Shown here: positions 7,508 to 14,729 of the stretch, piece by piece
Layout of the letters: the number at the start of each line of letters is the position of its first letter
How positions within the stretch are numbered: position 1 is the first letter of the stretch
Assembly: GCA_937895785.1 (NCBI GenBank)
Contig: CALBKW010000154.1
Span: forward strand, 1-43,334
Reading direction: 5' to 3'
Length of the DNA stretch: 43,334 nt
Origin: an uncultured Candidatus Melainabacteria bacterium
Lineage (GTDB): Bacteria > Cyanobacteriota > Vampirovibrionia > Gastranaerophilales > Gastranaerophilaceae
Made by a program: the position numbers and the translations under genes
Notes under the pieces: model-generated
Told to the model about the DNA's origin: nothing
The model's database searches: none
The model's input: only the letters and a program-made list of their open reading frames with translations

Positions 7508-7963
7508 ATGAACCGTGAAGATTTGATTTTTGAGCAATACAGATTATATGCAGAGCAAAAAGAAAAGTTTATTGACCGCTCATTTATGACAAATAAGTTT
7601 TATATGGTTATCGTTTTGGCTATGTTTTTACTAACTTTTATGTCTAAAGGAATGGCTTTTGGTAAGTTTACAGCACCTACAATTTTTGCACTTGCTGGAA
7701 TTATCTCTTGTGCATTATGGTGGTTGAATATGGATTCTTACAATTGCTTAATTAAAATCAAATTTTCAAAAGTTCTTGAAGAAATAGAAAAACAACTTCC
7801 AATGCAACCATACAATATGGAATACAAGGCTATCAGAGATTTTAGAAAAAACAAAAAAATGTTCTTGTTCTCAGATATGCAAAAAGCTTTTGCAATTGTT
7901 GCCTTCTTGATATTCTTTATTTTGTTACTAATGGAAGTAATACCGCTATTCTTAGTTTTTTAA
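7508..7963 (+). CDS. Membrane protein read against the phage operon (RipA-like?)
   Basis: A 151-residue protein with spans near 31-47, 55-73 and 126-149. Between spans 2 and 3 lies a conserved-looking cytoplasmic block, WWLNMDSYNCLIKIKFSKVL then EEIEKQLPMQPYNMEYKAI. The order W-x-N-x-x-S-Y-x-x-L-x-x-x-K-F-x-V-L-E-x-LP-x-x-P is one I associate with small oligomeric membrane proteins annotated as RipA family, an identification made from memory. It has a strong AAAAGGAG site and its own promoter. It is inserted between minus-strand phage genes and overlaps the next one convergently by 12 bp. Independent expression and membrane location fit a lysogenic accessory gene such as superinfection exclusion; this is inference. 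Confidence 0.75.
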   Translation: MNREDLIFEQYRLYAEQKEKFIDRSFMTNKFYMVIVLAMFLLTFMSKGMAFGKFTAPTIFALAGIISCALWWLNMDSYNCLIKIKFSKVLEEIEKQLPMQPYNMEYKAIRDFRKNKKMFLFSDMQKAFAIVAFLIFFILLLMEVIPLFLVF

Positions 7964-8317
7964 GATTTCAGCGAACTCAAATTTTATAAAAGAATTTTCA
8001 GTCGAAAAAACTTCTATCTCCCCAGATAGGAGTTTTTTTCTTGAAGTGTCGTCTAATCCTAACATTCCTTCTGCTTGAAGTCCATTTATGTAGCTCATCG
8101 TGTTATTTTGCTTGTTGTATTTTTTGAAAACAGCGCTTTTACTGAACAAAATTTTTGCTGGAATTTCTTTAATGTCATAAATTCTAACCTTTTGTGGTGA
8201 CTTGTTAACTTTTTCAAAAGTGTTTTTAATTTCTTCTTTCATTTTTATTTTGATTAGTTCATCAATACTTTTGCCTGAAAGTAGAGCTGATTCAATAATT
8301 TGTTTTTTGCGTTCCAT
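7952..8317 (-). CDS. Hypothetical phage protein (121 aa)
   Basis: A soluble charged protein with a helical N-terminus (ERKKQIIESALLSGKSIDELIKIKMKEEI) and a mixed C-terminal half (AEGMLGLDDTSRKKLLSGEIEVFSTENSFIKFE). AAGGAG lies 6 nt before the ATG. It follows the small terminase by 9 bp in the late operon and its 3' end overlaps the plus-strand gene 7508 by 12 bp. No family recognised. The position between small terminase and portal suggests a packaging or head-assembly accessory protein. Confidence 0.65.
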   Translation of the reverse strand: MERKKQIIESALLSGKSIDELIKIKMKEEIKNTFEKVNKSPQKVRIYDIKEIPAKILFSKSAVFKKYNKQNNTMSYINGLQAEGMLGLDDTSRKKLLSGEIEVFSTENSFIKFEFAEILKN

Positions 8318-8326
8318 ATTTTCTCC

Positions 8327-8752
8327 TTATATTTTTTTGTCATCAAGATTGCTGATTGTAATAATTTTCGCCTCAAGTTTAGACTTGTCCTCCTTGCTCC
8401 ATAAATATTTACAGAGAGCATCTAAGGCTTTTAATGCAGAAGCGCTATCTCGGAGCTTCTTTTTGCCTGTAGGAGAACCTTCTTTGTCTAAAATGTCTTC
8501 TTCTTCAAGTGAAAATTCTGCAATTTTGAGTAATTTTTTAATAACGTAACATTTTGGCACTTGCAAAATTCTGAGTTGCGAATTAATTAACCTGTTGATA
8601 TAACCGATGACTTGTTCATTTTCGAGTAATCGTTGTGCAACAGCTTTAACACTTTTTTCTCCGTAACCGGCTTTTCGTGCAGCAGTTTCGCCGTCTAAGC
8701 ATTGCAAGTACTCTTTTACAAATTTTTTCTGAATAGGTGTTAATATTTCCAT
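8327..8752 (-). CDS. terS: Phage terminase small subunit
   Basis: The start is taken at ATG 8752 (MEILTPIQKKF), giving 141 residues; an upstream ATG at 8788 would add 12 residues but lies too close to a TATAAT at 8806-8801. The N-terminal LTPIQKKFVKEYLQCLDGETAARKAGYGEKSVKAVAQRLLENEQV is the classic Terminase_2 helix-turn-helix, with A-ARKAGY and the following helix as the DNA-recognition element. A central helical oligomerisation region and a basic, lysine-rich C-terminus follow. It recognises the packaging site and loads the large subunit. Unusually it is not next to terL: three minus-strand genes (7952, the acetyltransferase and portal), one plus-strand gene and a cassette intervene. Confidence 0.85.
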   Translation of the reverse strand: MEILTPIQKKFVKEYLQCLDGETAARKAGYGEKSVKAVAQRLLENEQVIGYINRLINSQLRILQVPKCYVIKKLLKIAEFSLEEEDILDKEGSPTGKKKLRDSASALKALDALCKYLWSKEDKSKLEAKIITISNLDDKKI

Positions 8753-8800
8753 AATGTTAAGAACTCTTAATATATTTGCCCGAAACATGAAACATACCGT

Positions 8801-8880
8801 ATTATAGTTATGCTATTTATATTTCGGCTAGTGTAAAATCTTATTAATAGGTAGAAATTCATTTCCGCCTATTTTTTTTG
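8801..8880. promoter_or_regulatory. Internal late-operon promoter candidate and hairpin
   Basis: On the minus strand TATAAT (8806-8801) lies 48 nt before the terS ATG, with no convincing -35. Between it and the connector gene, AATAGG-x-x-GAAAT / ATTTC-x-x-CCTATT (about 8850-8874) can form an interrupted hairpin. It is followed by T8 on the plus strand, as for a terminator of antisense transcription. Both are weak calls. Confidence 0.3.
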
Positions 8881-8881
8881 T

Positions 8882-9520
8882 CTAAAATCGCTCTAATGTT
8901 ATACTTGGACTTTGTTTTATATCTGTACAAAGCTTAGAGCGCATATTTGCAAGGTTATCTTTGTACATTCCAAGCCAGTAAGAAAATTTGCCGTAACTTG
9001 GATTAGCCTTCATCCTCATGCAAGTTCCATAGACCAAAAGCGGTTCGGCAAACGGGTCTGGAATTTGAGGGGTGTCGTCTTCTTTTTCCAGTTGCATTTT
9101 TTCGCCACCGCCAGCGGATTTTACGAAATCATTGGTGTAATAAATAACATCAACAGTTTTATCCTCTTTGAATTTTGGAAATAAAAGCATGTCGTTTAAT
9201 ACACTGTATCGTTCTTGGGGTGCTTTTTTAAGAATAAAATCTTCAAACTTTTGGGAGTATGTATATTTTTTGCCGTCGATAGAAAGTGTGTGAATTTTTC
9301 CATTTACCGTATTCACAACTTCTGTCGTATTTTTAGGAAGTTGTAAAATCTTTTTGCGCAATAGAAAATTCCAATTTTCAAAAGTACAAATTTCTGAATT
9401 GATAATGTTCAGTATGTTTTTAATTTTTATGTGATCGTTTTTAACAAGTTCATCGAAAGTTCTTACACGCTTGTAATTTAGTTCCATAAGACACTTGTTA
9501 ATTATTTCAAGATAATTCAT
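8882..9520 (-). CDS. Probable head-tail connector / tail adaptor
   Basis: The ATG at 9520 has AAGGAG 5 nt upstream and gives 212 residues. The N-terminus (NYLEIINKCLMELNYKRVRTFDEL...) with its helix of I-N-x-C-L-x-E-L type, and the later FENWNFLLRKKILQLP, resemble the adaptor proteins of short-tailed phages (P22 gp4 / T7 gp11 functional class). These bind under the portal ring and form the upper tail tube. The C-terminal part with Y-G-x-x-x-R-M-K-A and a helix ending NMRSKLCTD fits the same class. The assignment rests on these patterns and on its place between scaffold and terminase genes. No catalytic residues are expected. Confidence 0.55.
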   Translation of the reverse strand: MNYLEIINKCLMELNYKRVRTFDELVKNDHIKIKNILNIINSEICTFENWNFLLRKKILQLPKNTTEVVNTVNGKIHTLSIDGKKYTYSQKFEDFILKKAPQERYSVLNDMLLFPKFKEDKTVDVIYYTNDFVKSAGGGEKMQLEKEDDTPQIPDPFAEPLLVYGTCMRMKANPSYGKFSYWLGMYKDNLANMRSKLCTDIKQSPSITLERF

Positions 9521-9553
9521 TTTTTCTCCTTGTTGCATTTTGTATCCCCTAAC

Positions 9554-9572
9554 CCGCGCCCAAAGGGCGCGG
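9554..9572. repeat. GC-rich intergenic hairpin
   Basis: CCGCGCCC-AAA-GGGCGCGG is a perfect 8-bp GC stem in DNA that is otherwise strongly AT-rich. It lies in the 78-bp gap between the scaffold gene and the connector gene, with no T-run. It may protect or process the late mRNA between segments. Compare 10539 and 11552. Confidence 0.7.
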
Positions 9573-9598
9573 AAGGGTGAGTACGAGGATTAAAAGTG

Positions 9599-10273
9599 CT
9601 ATTTTATCAACCCTTTTTTTAACTGTTCCATAATTAATGGTTCATTTTTTAGGTATTCAGCACTTGTCATGTTGCCGATTTGCTCACGAGTAAATGGTGA
9701 AAGGTTTTTGCTTTCGCTCTTTGTGTTTTGCGCATTGGCTTGAAGTTTCTGTTTAGCTTGCAAATTTGCCTTTTCAAGATTTTCTTCGTGCGCTACTTTC
9801 TGCAAATATCGTTGAATAGCAGAATATTCAACCGCTTCCACTATTTTGGATATTTTTGAAAGTTCATCTCTATCAACAGAAATGTCGTCGGATTTTAGAT
9901 AGTTTAAGATTTCTTTTCTTCCGTCAACATCAAAAAACTTAGGATTTTCTTTGGAAAATTCTTCAAAAGCTTTGGCTTTGTCACTCATTTGAGTGGTTAA
10001 ATCTTCCTGCGAGTTTTGTACATTCAAATTTAACGCCTCTTGAATTATGTGTCTCAACAAATTTTGTCCTTGTAGCGGGTTGATTAAACCTGAATTTAAA
10101 ATGATTTGAAGGTTGTTCAAATTCTTTTTAAAATCCTCTGGAATGGGTGATTTCGGCAAAGTTTTTTCTAAATTTACGCCAAGTTTTTCTTCAAATTTTG
10201 TCTGAATACTTTTTTCCTCAAATTTTTCACTCTGTTGTTCGGCTTGAGATGTTGTTTCTGTTTTGTTTTCCAT
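9599..10273 (-). CDS. Probable capsid scaffolding protein
   Basis: A 224-residue, very hydrophilic protein rich in Glu, Lys, Gln and Asn, with long predicted helices and no cysteines. The first 45 residues are disordered (TETTSQAEQQSEKFEEK). The central region (PLQGQNLLRHIIQEALNLNV) and the ENPKFFDVDGRKEILNYL segment are typical of scaffold-like proteins of podovirus heads, as is a basic C-terminal helix (MEQLKKGLIK), which in P22 binds coat protein. It lies two genes downstream of coat in the same operon, with GAGGA as ribosome site. Role (transient core for procapsid assembly) is inferred from composition and place. Confidence 0.65.
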   Translation of the reverse strand: MENKTETTSQAEQQSEKFEEKSIQTKFEEKLGVNLEKTLPKSPIPEDFKKNLNNLQIILNSGLINPLQGQNLLRHIIQEALNLNVQNSQEDLTTQMSDKAKAFEEFSKENPKFFDVDGRKEILNYLKSDDISVDRDELSKISKIVEAVEYSAIQRYLQKVAHEENLEKANLQAKQKLQANAQNTKSESKNLSPFTREQIGNMTSAEYLKNEPLIMEQLKKGLIK

Positions 10274-10276
10274 TAT

Positions 10277-10519
10277 TTAATCCTCATTTTTAACTTGATT
10301 CATGTATGTGACAGCTTTTTCAATAGCTTCATCAATAAATGTTGCAAGAAGCATTGCAACGATTGGTTTGAACGGAACTGGCACTGGTATTCTGTTTATA
10401 ACAAATTCAATTGCAGTACGTTTTTTAGTTTGTCCAGAACTAGTTTTTAATGCGTTTTCTGCATAACTTACAGCACCGTATGCCAAATCTGTAATTGTAT
10501 CTTTTAAATTTTCAAACAT
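10277..10519 (-). CDS. Small phage protein, possible holin-like or minor head protein
   Basis: An 80-residue protein starting after GAGG. The N-terminal half (LAYGAVSYAENALKTSSGQTKKRTAIEFVINRI) has a Y-A-E-x-x-x-K-T-x-x-G-x-x-K-x-x-A-I-x-F pattern like the C-terminal region of LLH-type phage holins. The second half has a hydrophobic stretch (IPVPVPFKPIVAMLLATFI) followed by an amphipathic helix. The membrane character is marginal. Its place between coat and scaffold is odd for a holin, so a small head protein is equally possible. Confidence 0.6.
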   Translation of the reverse strand: MFENLKDTITDLAYGAVSYAENALKTSSGQTKKRTAIEFVINRIPVPVPFKPIVAMLLATFIDEAIEKAVTYMNQVKNED

Positions 10520-10538
10520 TGTTTTTACCTCATAGAAA

Positions 10539-10563
10539 GCGCGCGGAGCTTTGCTCCGCGCGC
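10539..10563. repeat. GC-rich hairpin downstream of coat gene
   Basis: GCGCGCGGAGC-TTT-GCTCCGCGCGC is a perfect 11-bp stem with a 3-nt loop, placed between the coat stop (10589) and the next ATG. There is no adequate T-run, so it is more likely a processing or stabilising structure, or a partial attenuator setting coat above downstream expression. Confidence 0.75.
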
Positions 10564-10588
10564 AAAAAGTGTGTTTACCGTATATAAA

Positions 10589-11512
10589 TTAAGGAGTATT
10601 AGTGTTTTTTTCTTCTTCTTGATTTTTAGAAGTTGCTGTTGGGTCTGCAACAATCATTTTTGCCAAAGCTTTAGGTTGAACTGTTTTTGCGCCATAAAGG
10701 TATAGACCTCTAACAAGGTCTGCAAATGAATCTTTGTCGCGTAAAGATTCAACTTTAGAAAGCTGAGAGGCGAATGTAATGGCATCGTTTGTACCAGCTA
10801 AAACATAGAACAAACCTGATGTTGAAGTTAGGTTTGTGCTAACTAAAACGTCCATACCTGCAATTCTGCCGATAGAACCTTGTCTTAAAGTTTCATCCGC
10901 AACGTTATGAGCGCCAATAAATTCGGTGCTTTGTAACAAGTACGATTCAATTGTGGGATTGATTACAACCCAAGGTTTTTTCTCACCAGTTAAAGCGTTA
11001 GCGTTTTTAAGTTTTAGGGCTAATTCAACAAATTTTGCATAAATGGTTGTTTTGTCTAGAGTTACAGCACTGTCTTCTGAACCAACAGTGTTAGAAGCTT
11101 CAACGTCTGTGTGCATACCTAAAAGGTAAGAATCTTGTACTTCTTCAATTGCTTTTTTTGCATTTGTAAGGTGAGCTTCCATAATGCTTTGGTTTGCTTG
11201 TGCTTGTGCCACGTCGTTAATTTTGAAGGCAAAATATTTCTTTTGGTCGATTGTCAAATCTTGAGAAGTTGGTGATAATTCACTGTAAGAGATGTTCTCT
11301 GAGCCAACAGTAGAGATTGTAACGTCTGCAGGTGTGATGATTTTTACCTTGTCGCCTTGGTTTTTAATGTCGCCTTCGTAATTGCGATTAACACATTGCA
11401 TCATAACGCAATTCTTTTCAAGCATTGTGTTTAATTTTTGACTCCAAATTTGTGGAATAAACGCAGAATAAGCGTTTGTGTTTTGAGTTTCAGTTGTTTG
11501 TGATTCTGTCAT
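10589..11512 (-). CDS. Major capsid (coat) protein, P22 gp5-like
   Basis: A 307-residue protein with the order expected of HK97-fold coats in the P22-like group. An N-terminal AYSAFIPQIWSQKLNTMLEKNCVMMQCVNRNYEG leads to a strand with GDKVKIITPADVT (53-65), the E-loop-like segment, then FKINDVAQAQANQSIMEAHLTNAKKAIEE, the spine helix. A P-domain strand follows with WVVINPTIESYLL (186-198), GRIAGMDVLVSTNL (224-237), and AFASQLSKVESLRD-type A-domain sequence near 257-270. Lengths in this group are usually 280-430. It has a good AGAAAGGAA site and is framed by two perfect hairpins (10539, 11552), which suggests its message is set apart for high expression. Confidence 0.85.
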   Translation of the reverse strand: MTESQTTETQNTNAYSAFIPQIWSQKLNTMLEKNCVMMQCVNRNYEGDIKNQGDKVKIITPADVTISTVGSENISYSELSPTSQDLTIDQKKYFAFKINDVAQAQANQSIMEAHLTNAKKAIEEVQDSYLLGMHTDVEASNTVGSEDSAVTLDKTTIYAKFVELALKLKNANALTGEKKPWVVINPTIESYLLQSTEFIGAHNVADETLRQGSIGRIAGMDVLVSTNLTSTSGLFYVLAGTNDAITFASQLSKVESLRDKDSFADLVRGLYLYGAKTVQPKALAKMIVADPTATSKNQEEEKNTNTP

Positions 11513-11551
11513 TACATTTCCTTTCTGTTTTGTGTGTAGTGTATAAGTAAA

Positions 11552-11575
11552 CGCCTATGCATTTATGCATAGGCG
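11552..11575. repeat. Perfect hairpin upstream of coat gene
   Basis: CGCCTATGCAT-TT-ATGCATAGGCG is a perfect 11-bp inverted repeat 40 nt before the coat start and in its leader. It has no T-run. It may be a 5' stabiliser or processing site for the coat mRNA. Confidence 0.7.
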
Positions 11576-11659
11576 CGTTGATATCGTATAAAGATTTTGA
11601 TAGCACGAACAATATTTTGTCATTCAGAACTTGTTTTAATAAATAAGTCAGTGAAAATT

Positions 11660-12004
11660 TTATTTTATTTCCTTGCCAATTAACCTACCGACACGGTTGT
11701 TCCACTTGTCCATATTTTCTTCAGCTTTTGATTGTCCATAATTTATATTGCCATTTATTTCGTGCAAATCGCCAATTATTTTGCTCAAAATGTTATTATA
11801 GTTAATTGTTAAAATAGCCTGCATAAAGGTATGCTTAAATGCATCAGCTTCATTGTTCCAAGTAGAATTTTTACCTGTTCCAATATCAAATCCATATAAT
11901 TTTTGATATTTTGTTGTTTTGTTAAACATTTTTTCTTTGAATCCATTAGCATTTGGTAAAATTTTTTCTAGTTCATCAAGTAAACTATCTATTTGTTTGT
12001 TCAT
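11660..12004 (-). CDS. WNN-DAFKH domain protein, cassette copy B (intact)
   Basis: A 114-residue soluble protein, with AAGGAAAAAT before the ATG. Positions likely to be conserved are W49-N50-N51, D54, H58, H81-E82, E95, M98-D99, W101-N102-N103 and G106-R107. This order (W-N-x-x-x-DAF-x-H, HE, E-x-x-MD-x-x-NN-x-x-GR) is a domain I associate with DUF6973, often found at the C-termini of large secreted proteins. The His/Asp/Glu pattern would suit a metal-dependent hydrolase. No biochemical function is known to me. It is paralogous to the disrupted gene at 4499. It lies between coat and tail genes with a divergent membrane-protein partner, so a toxin-like or exclusion role is conjectural. Confidence 0.75.
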   Translation of the reverse strand: MNKQIDSLLDELEKILPNANGFKEKMFNKTTKYQKLYGFDIGTGKNSTWNNEADAFKHTFMQAILTINYNNILSKIIGDLHEINGNINYGQSKAEENMDKWNNRVGRLIGKEIK

Positions 12005-12033
12005 ATTTTTCCTTTTTGTTTTAAAATGTGTTT

Positions 12034-12420
12034 ATGAAAAATTTTAATTTGAGTAAATTTTACGTATTGAATATTTTAGCTTATTTTTCTTTGTTAGCCA
12101 ATTTTATCTACGTTTTTTATGCAATTTATTTGTTTAAATTTAAAGAATTGAGTGATTTTTTTGCAGAGTTAGAACCTTTTATATGTACGGGAATTTACTA
12201 TCTTTGTTGTGCATTTATAATAGTTATCCTATTAGTTTTAGCTCTTATTGAGTTTTGCTTGCGCAAAATTGGAAAAATTAAAACGTATAACCAATTACCA
12301 GAAAATAAAAATTTGGCAAAAAGTATATTGAGCTTATCAATTATTGGTGTTTTGTTTGTTTATTCTGTATTATTTTTCTTATTGCACTTGTTTTTAGAAA
12401 TATCATCAAAAATAGATTAG
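12034..12420 (+). CDS. Three-span membrane protein, cassette copy B partner
   Basis: A 128-residue membrane protein with spans near 8-34, 48-76 and 96-122. Basic residues (CLRKIGKIKTYNQLPENKNLAK) lie between spans 2 and 3. A GTG at 12028 is in frame two codons earlier; ATG 12034 fits better with the paralogue at 4816. No strong ribosome site is visible. The gene is read opposite to the surrounding late operon and ends 9 bp before the convergent tail gene's stop, just as copy A ends close to portal. Repeated linkage to the WNN-domain gene suggests a functional pair. Confidence 0.75.
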   Translation: MKNFNLSKFYVLNILAYFSLLANFIYVFYAIYLFKFKELSDFFAELEPFICTGIYYLCCAFIIVILLVLALIEFCLRKIGKIKTYNQLPENKNLAKSILSLSIIGVLFVYSVLFFLLHLFLEISSKID

Positions 12421-12429
12421 ATATATTTT

Positions 12430-13941
12430 TTAATCTTCATTAAATATCTCTTTGAACTCAATTCCAATGATTGCAACATTGTGTTCTAATTTGTCGCCTT
12501 CAACACAAAGCTGAATAGCATAATTTGCTTCTGAAATTTCTGCTTTGTAAGCACTCTCACTATCTAATGCCCAAATCGCTTCATTATCATCGTTACTCCA
12601 AATGTCGTTTAATGGATAGATGCTGTCTTCCTTGCTCCAAACTAGGTTTTCAAAGTTTGAGGAGTATATTAGGTCGCTGTCGTCTTTGCTTTCGCTGTCA
12701 TAATTCTTGTAAACAGAGAAATTAAAGCAGTTTTCGTAACTTTCATCTAAGATAAAATAAAATTCATCAATTGTTTTTCTGATTGTCGGACTTCCAATTG
12801 ATAAAAAAGGTGATTTCCATAAAAATTTTATTGGGATACCGTTGAAACTATTGCCGAAATTTTCTCTATAAATTTTACCGTCTTTATCTGCTGTTAAAAT
12901 GTGGTCGCCAAAGGTGCAAGCGCTAATGATGTCTTGGGGTAAAACTCTTTTATACCAAGCTTTGTTGGCAATGTCATTAATCCAAATCGTGTGAAAATAA
13001 TTGTCGCTACTGTATGGAATAAAGTACCATACTTGATTTTTAGCCTCGTAGTTTAGTGCAAAAATGTCTTTAAAACGACTTTTGTTGAACTTTTGGAACT
13101 CAGAATTTATTTTTTGTGTAATATCACTTCCAAGCAAAATTTGGTTCAACTCTCCGACTTCAAGCGTGTAAATACCAGAATTTGAAAAGAAAAATTCCTT
13201 GTTGTCGACATTAACTATTCCGTTTGGAGTTTCTGCTCCTTTATCTGCAAATGGTGTTATTGCAAAGTTTTCTGGTGAAGTTCCACTCAAAAGATACGTT
13301 CTGCGTTTTTTGTAGATTGCAAGATAGTCCTTGTAAGGCTTTATGGCAAGAATATCGTCTGTGTCTGTGTAAAAATCTCTGATGTAACCTGCATCATTTT
13401 CTGTTGAAAAATCTGAGTAACTACCCAGCGCTGAAAAATAAAGGCTCGAACCACTTGCAACCCAAACACGTCCTTTGTAAATTCCTACCACATCGCTGTA
13501 TATAGCTTGCTCAGCGCTGTTATTGATTGTGCAATCAATAACAGCGCCATCTGTTTTGATATAAAACATCTTGTCTAAAAGGCTTGAAATAATTATGCCG
13601 TTTAAAAAGTTTGAAAAAACTGGATTTTGTGATTTTAATTCTTTTTCTAACTTAGTGAAACTATTGTTGTTATGGTTATAAATGTAGATTTTTCCACTTG
13701 CAGTTGTAATTAAAAGTCTGTTATCTGTTGAACTTCCAAATTCGTGCAACCCAGTAATTGCTTCTGCGACTGGAATCTCGCAATAAAGAGTGTTACCTTT
13801 TTGTCTAATAATGCCTTTATTTAAAAATATTTCAACGTTTTCCGCATCTGACCAAAAAATATTTTCTGTATTAAGTCCAAGTTCCGTTTTTGTTGAAGCC
13901 TGGTTAATTCCACCAGATAAGTTGTAGTAAAAAGTTTCCAT
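12430..13941 (-). CDS. Tail / DNA-stabilisation protein, P22 gp10-like
   Basis: A 503-residue, beta-rich protein. It opens with YNLSGGINQASTKTELGL, the N-terminal segment typical of short-tail hub proteins that begin with a GG-x-N arm. Short repeated strands follow (GRVWVASGSSLYFSALGSYSDF; LLITTASGKIYIYNHN; HILTADKDGKIYRENFG), consistent with a beta-propeller. P22 gp10 and related proteins plug the portal-tail channel and hold packaged DNA. AAGGGGAC precedes the ATG. It lies 9 bp after the amidase and upstream of cassette copy B and coat. It could also be a different tail tube protein, but the virion tail role is well supported. Confidence 0.72.
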   Translation of the reverse strand: METFYYNLSGGINQASTKTELGLNTENIFWSDAENVEIFLNKGIIRQKGNTLYCEIPVAEAITGLHEFGSSTDNRLLITTASGKIYIYNHNNNSFTKLEKELKSQNPVFSNFLNGIIISSLLDKMFYIKTDGAVIDCTINNSAEQAIYSDVVGIYKGRVWVASGSSLYFSALGSYSDFSTENDAGYIRDFYTDTDDILAIKPYKDYLAIYKKRRTYLLSGTSPENFAITPFADKGAETPNGIVNVDNKEFFFSNSGIYTLEVGELNQILLGSDITQKINSEFQKFNKSRFKDIFALNYEAKNQVWYFIPYSSDNYFHTIWINDIANKAWYKRVLPQDIISACTFGDHILTADKDGKIYRENFGNSFNGIPIKFLWKSPFLSIGSPTIRKTIDEFYFILDESYENCFNFSVYKNYDSESKDDSDLIYSSNFENLVWSKEDSIYPLNDIWSNDDNEAIWALDSESAYKAEISEANYAIQLCVEGDKLEHNVAIIGIEFKEIFNED

Positions 13942-13950
13942 TTTGTCCCC

Positions 13951-14442
13951 TTATTTTTCTCTTTGCAAATACCACTTAACCTTTGTACGAATAAATTTCC
14001 CAACTTCTTGTGGTTCAACCCAAGAATATGGCGGCAAGAAAATTATGTCGATTTTGCCAGCACTTGTTGTTTTTGGGTGAGTTTTTCCAAATTCGTAATG
14101 TGTTAAAACTGTTTCAGGTGTTACAGTTATGCCATACTTTTTAGCAACTTTTGCTGCCAGTTGCATTGATGCTTCAAACTGAATCCTTGTAATTGGATAT
14201 TTGCCGATAGAATATTTGTTTTTAAATCCAAACATTCCGCACATTGAAATTCCTATAGAGCCTGTGTTTCCGCCACCTGTGTGAGGCGCGTACATTCCAG
14301 TTCTGCAAACTTCATTTGCCTCTGGTTTGAATTTTCCGTTGTAAATTTTGCCATAACTATCTACGAGATAGTGATAACAATTCTTTTCATAAGAACTAGG
14401 AACAGCGTTACCTCCTGTCCAGTGAATGATAATGCGTTTCAT
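13951..14442 (-). CDS. N-acetylmuramoyl-L-alanine amidase (endolysin)
   Basis: A 163-residue single-domain Amidase_2 enzyme. Zinc ligands are seen as His7 in IIIHWTGG, His115 in LTHYEFG and Asp132 in GKID, with Lys130 as the usual activating lysine; this matches the T7 lysozyme layout. YHYLVDSYGKIYNG (23-36) is the conserved second strand. It cleaves the amide bond between muramic acid and peptide to lyse the host. No signal peptide is present, so a holin is needed for release. The GCGAGG ribosome site overlaps the preceding LuxR gene's end, and the two are 10 bp apart. Confidence 0.9.
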   Translation of the reverse strand: MKRIIIHWTGGNAVPSSYEKNCYHYLVDSYGKIYNGKFKPEANEVCRTGMYAPHTGGGNTGSIGISMCGMFGFKNKYSIGKYPITRIQFEASMQLAAKVAKKYGITVTPETVLTHYEFGKTHPKTTSAGKIDIIFLPPYSWVEPQEVGKFIRTKVKWYLQREK

Positions 14443-14452
14443 GTAACCTCGC

Positions 14453-14650
14453 TTATTTTTCGTATTGTATTTTCATATAATTAGCAACTGCAGAAATTTT
14501 GTTGCTAGCTTGCAATTTGTTGATGATTCTTACCATGTATGTTTCAACTGTTCTAGCGGATATGCGCAAACATTTTGCTATGCCGTTGTTGTCGTAACCA
14601 CTAATTAATAATTCAATAATTTCATTTTCTCTTTGTGATAATTCTTTCAT
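14453..14650 (-). CDS. LuxR-type HTH regulator, phage-encoded
   Basis: A 65-residue protein consisting almost only of a GerE/LuxR DNA-binding domain. LSQRENEIIELLISGYDNNGIAKCLRISARTVETYMVRIINKL matches the family's four helices, with the recognition helix in SARTVETYMVRIINKL. There is no receiver or ligand domain, so activity is probably set by its amount. It starts after GAGGAC. Directly upstream of the endolysin and all virion genes, it is a good candidate for the late-gene activator, perhaps acting at the repeats at 15213. Confidence 0.85.
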   Translation of the reverse strand: MKELSQRENEIIELLISGYDNNGIAKCLRISARTVETYMVRIINKLQASNKISAVANYMKIQYEK

Positions 14651-14714
14651 ATTGTCCTCTACTACTAATCCATTTAATTATCATCTTACACGCTAAATGA
14701 AAAAATAATTTCAT
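14622..14714 (-). CDS. Possible 30-residue leader peptide (weak)
   Basis: An ATG at 14714 with AGGAAT upstream opens MKLFFHLACKMIIKWISS..., which ends inside the LuxR gene in another frame. It may be a leader that couples translation to the regulator, or it may be chance. Only the ribosome site and position support it. Confidence 0.2.
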   Translation of the reverse strand: MKLFFHLACKMIIKWISSRGQYERIITKRK

Positions 14715-14729
14715 ATATATTCCTGTATC

